Source: Oscillospiraceae bacterium (GTDB lineage Bacteria; Bacillota; Clostridia; Oscillospirales; Oscillospiraceae). From it: 6,461 bases of DNA. The DNA lies in NCBI GenBank assembly GCA_017538775.1, contig JAFYIF010000230.1:1-6461 (forward strand). The letters run 5' to 3'. The notes under the pieces are model-generated. The model saw only the letters and a list, made by a program, of their open reading frames with translations. It was not told the origin of the DNA and searched no databases. Below are positions 1-4,379 of the stretch, piece by piece (positions within the stretch are counted from its first letter, which is position 1; each line of letters starts with the position of its first letter). Made by a program: the position numbers and the translations under genes.

Positions 1-15
1 CTGCGAGGCTTTTTT
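1..15. terminator. Possible half of a (bidirectional) intrinsic terminator cut by the left edge
   Basis: The first 15 bases read as a GC-rich arm (CTGCGAGGC) followed directly by six T on the plus strand. This is how the 3' half of an intrinsic terminator looks, with the matching arm expected just outside the window. Read on the minus strand the same bases are A6 followed by GCCTCGCAG, the typical 5' half of an A-tract/stem/T-tract terminator that would stop transcription coming from thrC. Both readings need the unseen flank, so this is inference. Confidence 0.35.
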
Positions 16-25
16 GACAATCTGT

Positions 26-47
26 GAGCCCCCTGAAAAGGGGGCTC
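26..47 (-). terminator. GC-rich hairpin just downstream of thrC
   Basis: GAGCCCCC (26-33) and GGGGGCTC (40-47) form a perfect 8-bp stem around a 6-nt loop. The stem starts about 9 nt after the thrC stop codon. On the minus strand it is followed by ACAGATTGTC and only then by an A-run, so the classical U-tract is missing. It may be a transcript-end stabilising hairpin or a weak terminator backed by the stronger-looking element at 1-15. The stem is seen directly; the terminator role is inferred. Confidence 0.5.
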
Positions 48-56
48 GACATTTGC

Positions 57-1526
57 TTAACGCAGAAATGCGCTGACGGTCTCCTGCATCCCTTCGCGCT
101 CCGTCACGCCGGGGAAGCGCAGTTCCCGGTCCTCCAGCCCCTGCAGGGGTCGGGGCACGGGCTGACCGGAGGCCAGGGCCAGGGCCCGCAGCGGGTCCTC
201 CGCCGGGGGCTGGCCCAGTGCGCCCAGCACGTCGGCGGCGAACTTGAAGGGGCTGGCCGTGGAGACCACCACGGCGGGGGTCCCGTCCCCGCTGTCCCGC
301 CGGTAGTCGGCCAGCACCTTGGCGGCCACGGCGGTGTGGGTGTCCATCAGATAGCCCTTGTCGCGGAACACCCGGCCGATGGTGTCCATGGTCTCCCGGT
401 CGTCGCAGCAGCCGGCGGAGAACTGCGCCTGCAGCGCCGCCAGGGTCTCCGGCTCCACCCGGTATCCGCCCGCGGCGTTCAGCAGCGCCATATAGTCGCG
501 GGTGCGGCGGTCGTCCGTCAGCAGATAGAGCAGCCGCTCCAGGTTGCTGCTGACCAGGATGTCCATACTGGGGGAGATCGTGGTGTGGAAGGGGCGGTTT
601 TTGTTGTAATATCCGGTGTTCAAAAACTCGGTCAGCACGTTGTTGGCGTTGCTGGCGCAGACGAAGCGCCCCACGGGCAGACCCATCCGGGCGGCGAACC
701 AGCCGGCCAGGATGTTGCCGAAGTTGCCGGTGGGCACGCAGAAGTTCAGCTTCTGGCCCAGTTCCAGCTTGCCGGAGTTTACATAATCCAGATAGGCGGA
801 GAAGTAATAGACGATCTGCGGCAGGAGGCGGCCCCAGTTGATGGAGTTGGCGGAGGAGAGGAACCAGCCCCGCGCCGACAGCTCCGCGGCAAAGGCCGCG
901 TCGCCAAAGATCTTCTTTACGCCGGTCTGGGCGTCGTCAAAGTTGCCGCGCACGGCGCAGACGCCCACGTTGTCCCCGGCCTGGGTGACCATCTGCAGGC
1001 GCTGGATGCGGGACACGCCGCCGTCGGGGTAGAAGACGAAGATGCGGGTGCCCGGCACGTCCCGGAAGCCCTCCAGGGCGGCCTTGCCGGTGTCGCCGGA
1101 GGTGGCCACCAGGATGCAGACGCCCCGCTGCTCCCCGGTCTTGCGGAGGCTGGCGGTCAGCAGATGGGGCAGCATCTGCAGAGCCATGTCCTTGAACGCG
1201 CAGGTGGGGCCGTGCCACAGCTCCAGAAAAGCGGTGTCGTCGTCCAGGAAGCGCAGCGGGGCCACGGCGGGGTCGTCGAAGTTGTCCGCGTAAGCAGCGG
1301 TGACGAAGCCCTCCAGTTCCTCCCGCGTGAATTCCTCCAGATAAAGGCCCATGATCTCCACCGCCCGGGCGCGGTAGTCCAGCCCCGCCAGGCAGCGCAG
1401 GAAGGCATTGTCCACCGTCGGGATCTGGGCCGGGACGAACAGGCCCCCGTCCGGGGCGATGCCCATGGCCATGGCCTGGGCGGCGGTGTGGATCAAACGG
1501 TCGTTTCTCGTGCTGAAATATTGCAT
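57..1526 (-). CDS. thrC: Threonine synthase
   Basis: This 489-residue protein is a PLP-dependent threonine synthase, converting O-phospho-L-homoserine and water to L-threonine and phosphate in the cytoplasm. The N-terminus (MQYFSTRN, then APDGGLFVP at about 24-32) is typical of the family. The PLP Schiff-base lysine is K112 in CAFKDMALQ. Other family landmarks are ATSGDTGKAAL (141-151), SANSINWGRLLPQ (225-237), the glycine-rich loop PTGNFGNILAG (265-275) and STASPFKFA (422-430). The length fits the ~490-500 aa bacterial form and no key residue is missing. The ATG is supported by GAGAGG at 1540-1535, 8 nt upstream. thrC follows yraN after 44 nt in the same direction, so it is either the last gene of the lepB operon or served by its own weak promoter. 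No T-box or threonine leader peptide fits in the gap. No other threonine-pathway gene (hom, thrB) is in the window. Confidence 0.97.
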   Translation of the reverse strand: MQYFSTRNDRLIHTAAQAMAMGIAPDGGLFVPAQIPTVDNAFLRCLAGLDYRARAVEIMGLYLEEFTREELEGFVTAAYADNFDDPAVAPLRFLDDDTAFLELWHGPTCAFKDMALQMLPHLLTASLRKTGEQRGVCILVATSGDTGKAALEGFRDVPGTRIFVFYPDGGVSRIQRLQMVTQAGDNVGVCAVRGNFDDAQTGVKKIFGDAAFAAELSARGWFLSSANSINWGRLLPQIVYYFSAYLDYVNSGKLELGQKLNFCVPTGNFGNILAGWFAARMGLPVGRFVCASNANNVLTEFLNTGYYNKNRPFHTTISPSMDILVSSNLERLLYLLTDDRRTRDYMALLNAAGGYRVEPETLAALQAQFSAGCCDDRETMDTIGRVFRDKGYLMDTHTAVAAKVLADYRRDSGDGTPAVVVSTASPFKFAADVLGALGQPPAEDPLRALALASGQPVPRPLQGLEDRELRFPGVTEREGMQETVSAFLR

Positions 1527-1546
1527 CGGTTTATCCTCTCATCCTA

Positions 1547-1574
1547 AGAATACGGAAGTCCCCGCTCCCGTCAA
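1547..1574 (-). promoter_or_regulatory. Tentative promoter for thrC overlapping the yraN stop codon
   Basis: On the minus strand TTGACG (1574-1569, 5/6 match to the -35 consensus) is followed after 16 nt by TATTCT (1552-1547, 4/6 match to -10). The -35 overlaps the yraN TGA stop. A start near 1540 would leave only about 14 nt of leader, barely covering the thrC ribosome binding site. The hexamers are seen directly, but the match could be chance in a 44-nt gap inside a co-directional cluster. Confidence 0.3.
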
Positions 1575-1936
1575 AGCTCGAAGGCGTTTTCAATGTGTAT
1601 GAGTTCAGGGTGTTCCCCCTCCGCGCCGTAGACTTCGATCACGTCGAAGCGCGGCTGCTTTTTCGTGGGGTTGCGCTGGAGCCAGAGCTGGGCCGCCAGC
1701 AGCACCCGGCGCTGCTTGGTCGGGGTCACGAACTCCCGGGCCTGGGCGAAACGGGCGTTTTTCCGGGTCTTGACCTCCGCGAACACCAGGTAGTCCCGGT
1801 TTTCCGCGATCAGGTCCACTTCCCCGAAGCGGCAGGAGAAGTTCATGCCCACCACGCGCCAGCCCTTTTTGCGCAGAAACTCCGCCGCCAGCTGCTCCCC
1901 CCGGCGGCCCGTCAGTTTGCTGGATGCCCCGCCCAT
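1571..1936 (-). CDS. YraN family (UPF0102) nuclease-like protein
   Basis: This small 121-residue protein belongs to the YraN/UPF0102 family, which has a restriction-endonuclease-like (PD-(D/E)XK) fold and whose cellular role is not settled. The family pattern is present in order: GRRGEQLAAEFLRKKGW (10-26) with the early glutamate E14, RFGEVDLIAE (36-45) with D41, and VFAEVKTR (51-58) with E54 and K56 completing the putative metal site. The C-terminal end (HPELIHIENAFEL) resembles the usual family ending. Length is normal. The ATG starts one base after the rnhB TGA and no strong ribosome binding site precedes it, which suggests translation is coupled to rnhB. Its steady partnership with rnhB, rbgA and lepB in Firmicutes hints at a housekeeping nucleic-acid role, but that is inference. 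The family assignment is secure; the function is not. Confidence 0.93.
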   Translation of the reverse strand: MGGASSKLTGRRGEQLAAEFLRKKGWRVVGMNFSCRFGEVDLIAENRDYLVFAEVKTRKNARFAQAREFVTPTKQRRVLLAAQLWLQRNPTKKQPRFDVIEVYGAEGEHPELIHIENAFEL

Positions 1937-1937
1937 C

Positions 1938-2534
1938 TCAGTGCAGCTTCTTCAAAAAGCTTGGCCGGTGGATCGGGCAGGGGCCGTAGGTGCGCAGCGC
2001 GGCGTAATGGGCTTTCGTGCCGTAGCCCTTGTGGCGCTCGAAACCGTATTCCGGGTACTGCTGCGCCAGCTCCGTCATATAGCGGTCCCGGGTGACCTTC
2101 GCCAGGATGGAGGCCGCCGCGATGTCCGCGCAGCGCCCGTCCCCTTTGACGATGCAGCGGTTGGGGACCTGGATGCCCGCGCTGCGGTTCCCGTCGATCA
2201 GGGCCAGCTCCGGCGGCGGGTCCAGCGCCTCAATGGCCCGGCTCATGGCCAGATAGGTGGCCCCCAGGATGTTCAGGCGCTCGATCTCCTCCACCGTGGC
2301 GAAGGCGATGCCGAAAGAGCGCGCTTCCTCCACGATTTGCTCATAGAGCGCTTCCCGCTGCCGCTCCGTCAGGCGCTTGGAGTCGTCCAGGCCGGGGAGC
2401 TCCAGGCCCCGGGGCAAAGTCACAGCGGCGGCGCAGACCGGCCCGGCCAGGGGGCCGCGCCCGGCCTCGTCCACGCCGCAGAGGGTGACGTAGCCCTCGG
2501 CATAGATTTGATTTTCAAGCTCCCAGAGGTCCAC
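1938..2534 (-). CDS. rnhB: Ribonuclease HII
   Basis: RNase HII of 198 residues, a cytoplasmic metal-dependent nuclease that cuts the RNA strand of RNA-DNA hybrids and nicks at single ribonucleotides in DNA, starting their removal. The signature GVDEAGRGPLAGPV spans 20-33. The DEDD catalytic set is D22 and E23, D114 (in LIDGN) and D132 (in KGD), matching E. coli D16/E17/D108/D126 by motif alignment. The GRG motif (25-27) that senses the ribonucleotide 2'-OH is intact, as are SILAKVTRDR (142-151) and the HKGYGTKAH segment (168-176). The chosen start is GTG, not ATG: the stretch 2550-2542 reads AGAGGGGAG, 7 nt upstream, and the next methionine (residue 97) lies far beyond the catalytic motif. 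The gap to rbgA is 17 nt and the stop is one base from yraN, so it sits inside a tightly packed operon. Confidence 0.97.
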   Translation of the reverse strand: MDLWELENQIYAEGYVTLCGVDEAGRGPLAGPVCAAAVTLPRGLELPGLDDSKRLTERQREALYEQIVEEARSFGIAFATVEEIERLNILGATYLAMSRAIEALDPPPELALIDGNRSAGIQVPNRCIVKGDGRCADIAAASILAKVTRDRYMTELAQQYPEYGFERHKGYGTKAHYAALRTYGPCPIHRPSFLKKLH

Positions 2535-2551
2535 GGTCTCTCTCCCCTCTC

Positions 2552-3442
2552 TCAGTCGAAGCTGTCCGCCGACTCCGGCGTCTCCAGACTCAGCGCGCCC
2601 AGCTTGCCCTCGTGGTACTCCCGCAGCAGGGTCCGGGCCATGCGTTCTAAGTCCGGCTCGCCGCCGGAGATCAGCATCCCCCGTTTCCGGGCGGCCCGTT
2701 CCAGCAGGGCGTAGCCGCTCTCCGACGGGTCCGGCGTGAATTTGTAGCGCTGCTCAATCAGCTCCGGCCTGGTGGCCCGGAGCCGCAGCAGGAAGTTGGC
2801 GGCCAGGGCCTCCGTGTCGAAGACCTCCGGTTTGATGGCCCCGGTCAGGGCCAGGGCCTCCCCCACCGCCTGGGAGGAGAAGCGGGGCCAGAGGATGCCG
2901 GGGGTGTCCAGCAGCTCCAGCTCCCGGTCGATGCGGATCCACTGCCGCCCCCGGGTCACGCCGGGCTTGTCCCCGGCCACGGCGGCGCGGCGGCCCGCCA
3001 GTCGGTTGATGAGGGTGCTTTTCCCCACGTTGGGGATGCCCAGGATGATCGCCCGCATGGGGCGGCTGCCCTGGCCCTTCTCCGTCCGTGCGGCCAGACG
3101 GTCCTTCAGCACTTCGCGCAGGGCCTGGGGCAGTTCCTTCACGCCCTTGCCGCTTTTCGCGTCCGTCTCCAGCACCCGGAGGCCGGCGGAGCGGAAATGC
3201 GCGCGCCAGCGGGCGGTGACGGCGGGGTCTGCCAGGTCGCAGCGGTTCAGGATCAGCAGACGGGGCTTGTCCCCGGTCAGCGCGTCGATGTCCGGGTTCC
3301 GGCTGGAGGCGGGGATGCGGGCGTCCAGCAGCTCGCAGACCGCGTCCACCAGCTTCATGCTCTCCCGGATCTCCCGCTGGGCGCGCGTCATGTGGCCCGG
3401 AAACCACTGGATCTGGACCTTCTGATAGGAAGCTTCGTCCAT
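2552..3442 (-). CDS. rbgA: Ribosome biogenesis GTPase RbgA (YlqF)
   Basis: A circularly permuted GTPase of 296 residues that acts late in assembly of the 50S ribosomal subunit. The family-defining IQWFPGHMTRAQREI lies at 11-25 and ELLDARIPASSRNP at 37-50. The G motifs come in permuted order: G4 as NRCD (66-69), G5-like TDAKSGKG (93-100), G1/P-loop GIPNVGKST (135-143), and G3 DTPGILWP (179-186). The C-terminal domain (about 205-296) is the ANTAR-like helical region used for ribosome binding in this family. G4 has arginine where NKxD is usual, a conservative change. The ATG lies 3 nt after the lepB stop and gives a short extra N-terminus (MDEASYQKVQ) compared with Bacillus subtilis RbgA; there is no alternative ATG/GTG/TTG before the motif. 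GGGAG lies some 13 nt upstream, so translation may depend partly on coupling to lepB. Confidence 0.96.
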   Translation of the reverse strand: MDEASYQKVQIQWFPGHMTRAQREIRESMKLVDAVCELLDARIPASSRNPDIDALTGDKPRLLILNRCDLADPAVTARWRAHFRSAGLRVLETDAKSGKGVKELPQALREVLKDRLAARTEKGQGSRPMRAIILGIPNVGKSTLINRLAGRRAAVAGDKPGVTRGRQWIRIDRELELLDTPGILWPRFSSQAVGEALALTGAIKPEVFDTEALAANFLLRLRATRPELIEQRYKFTPDPSESGYALLERAARKRGMLISGGEPDLERMARTLLREYHEGKLGALSLETPESADSFD

Positions 3443-3445
3443 CGC

Positions 3446-4018
3446 TCAGTACAGGCTCCCGAATTTTTCCAGGGGCGTCACGCGCAGCAGCGCCTTGCCG
3501 ATGACGTAGCGCCGGTCGATGACGCCGATCCGGGCGTCGCGGCTGTCGGTGGAGTGGTTGCGGTTGTCGCCCATCACGAAGATGTGGCCCTCCGGCACCT
3601 CCACCGGGCCGACGAAGTCCTCCGGGTCAAAGGTCAGAGAGGCGGTGTAGTCCTCCTCCAGCGCCACGCCGTCCACATAGACGATGCCCGCTACAAAGTC
3701 GATGTCCACGGTCTGGCCCTCGGTGGCGATCACCCGCTTGATGATGGGGTCTTCCTTGAAACTCTGCTTGCGCAGCACCACGATGTCGCCGTATTGGGGC
3801 GTATAGAAGAGGTTGCTGACGATCAGCCGGTCCCCTTCGATCAGGGTCTGCTGCATACTCGGCCCCTGCACCTCGATGGTGCGGCCCAGAAAGACGAAAA
3901 TCAGGATACAGGCCACCAGCGCGGTGACGATGCACTGCACCCACTCATACAGGCCGGTGCCCGGCAGCTTTTCCTCCTGCGGGCTCTGCTCCGGCACCTG
4001 CGATGCCTGTTCGTTCAT
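3446..4018 (-). CDS. lepB: Signal peptidase I
   Basis: Type I signal peptidase of 190 residues, which removes signal peptides from Sec/Tat-exported proteins at the outer face of the cytoplasmic membrane. A polar, Gln/Glu-rich N-terminal tail (1-20) precedes one membrane segment (about 24-44, WVQCIVTALVACILIFVFLG). The catalytic serine is S54 in VQGPSMQQTL and the general-base lysine is K94 in IIKRVIA. The C-terminal signature GDNRNHSTDSRDARIG spans 150-165. One membrane anchor and this length match the Gram-positive SipS-type rather than the two-anchor E. coli form. The ATG has a strong ribosome binding site, GGGAGG at 4030-4025, 6 nt upstream. It is the first gene after a well-formed promoter at 4091-4062 and is followed within 3 nt by rbgA, so it leads the operon. 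All catalytic residues are present. Confidence 0.97.
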   Translation of the reverse strand: MNEQASQVPEQSPQEEKLPGTGLYEWVQCIVTALVACILIFVFLGRTIEVQGPSMQQTLIEGDRLIVSNLFYTPQYGDIVVLRKQSFKEDPIIKRVIATEGQTVDIDFVAGIVYVDGVALEEDYTASLTFDPEDFVGPVEVPEGHIFVMGDNRNHSTDSRDARIGVIDRRYVIGKALLRVTPLEKFGSLY

Positions 4019-4061
4019 GTTATCCCTCCCTGCCTGGACTCCCTTGGATTCAGATTTTGAT

Positions 4062-4091
4062 ATTATACCGCATAGCAGCGGAAAAAGGCAA
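4062..4091 (-). promoter_or_regulatory. Sigma-A promoter of the lepB operon
   Basis: On the minus strand TTGCCT (4091-4086, 4/6 match to the -35 consensus) and TATAAT (4067-4062, perfect -10) are separated by 18 nt. Transcription would start near 4055, giving a leader of about 37 nt that contains the lepB ribosome binding site. The promoter lies directly after the copA terminator, in a locally AT-rich patch that stands out from its surroundings. No operator or leader structure is evident, consistent with constitutive housekeeping expression (inference). Confidence 0.82.
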
Positions 4092-4111
4092 CAACATTTT
4101 TTCCCACGCGC

Positions 4112-4158
4112 AAAAACGCGCCGCCGAAGGGAACAGTACTCCCCCTCCGGCGGCGCGT
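4112..4158 (-). terminator. Intrinsic terminator of copA
   Basis: An 11-bp perfect GC-rich stem pairs 4116-4126 with 4148-4158. After a single A/C mismatch it is extended by four more pairs (4128-4131 with 4143-4146). On the minus strand the stem is followed directly by a T-run whose last four bases (4115-4112) lie beyond the stem. It starts 12 nt after the copA stop. The plus strand has no T-tract after the stem, so it acts in the copA direction. It separates the copA transcript from the lepB operon. Confidence 0.9.
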
Positions 4159-4169
4159 ATTGCGCCCGG

Positions 4170-4379
4170 TCACTCGATCTTCGTCAGGTCATAGCCCGCA
4201 TCGCTGACCGCCTTTTCGATGGCAGCGTCCGTCACCTCCGGGCCGCGGGTGATCTCCGCGCAGCTTTTTACATGGCTGACGGAGAGGACCTCCACGCCGG
4301 GGACGGCCTTCAGCGCCGCCGTGACGTGGGCCTCGCAGTGGGGGCACATCATGCCCACGATGGAGAGCTTGGTTGACAT
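4170..4379 (-). CDS. Possible independently translated CopZ-like copper chaperone (nested in copA)
   Basis: The last 69 codons of copA start with ATG (4379-4377), preceded by a strong ribosome binding site, and encode a complete HMA domain: MSTKLSIVGMMCPHCEAHV followed by the beta-alpha-beta pattern, ending AGYDLTKIE. Length and content are those of a free CopZ-type chaperone, which binds Cu(+) through the CxxC pair (C12 and C15 here) and hands it to CopA. A CopZ from this start would share the frame and stop codon of copA. Separate production is inferred from the initiation signals. The alternative is that it is only the C-terminal domain of the pump, a fusion of former copA and copZ genes with the old RBS surviving as linker. 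Confidence 0.45.
   Translation of the reverse strand: MSTKLSIVGMMCPHCEAHVTAALKAVPGVEVLSVSHVKSCAEITRGPEVTDAAIEKAVSDAGYDLTKIE

Noticed and set aside
1531..1542. Four-codon mini-ORF (ATG AGA GGA TAA) just before thrC, as a possible leader peptide
   Set aside because: It has no threonine codons, no attenuator hairpins fit in the 44-nt gap, and it overlaps the thrC ribosome binding site, so it is most likely chance.
24..1547. A 507-codon plus-strand open frame opposite thrC
   Set aside because: It is an antisense shadow of a gene with G/C-ending codons, which removes stops on the other strand. The product is low-complexity Gly/Ala/Val/Gln-rich with no family motif, while thrC on the minus strand has all catalytic motifs.
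3197..4060. A 287-codon plus-strand open frame opposite lepB/rbgA, plus other long plus-strand frames opposite rnhB and copA (1845-2714, 5197-6087)
   Set aside because: They are compositional shadows: no recognisable domains, no ribosome binding site, and each is fully covered by a well-identified minus-strand gene.
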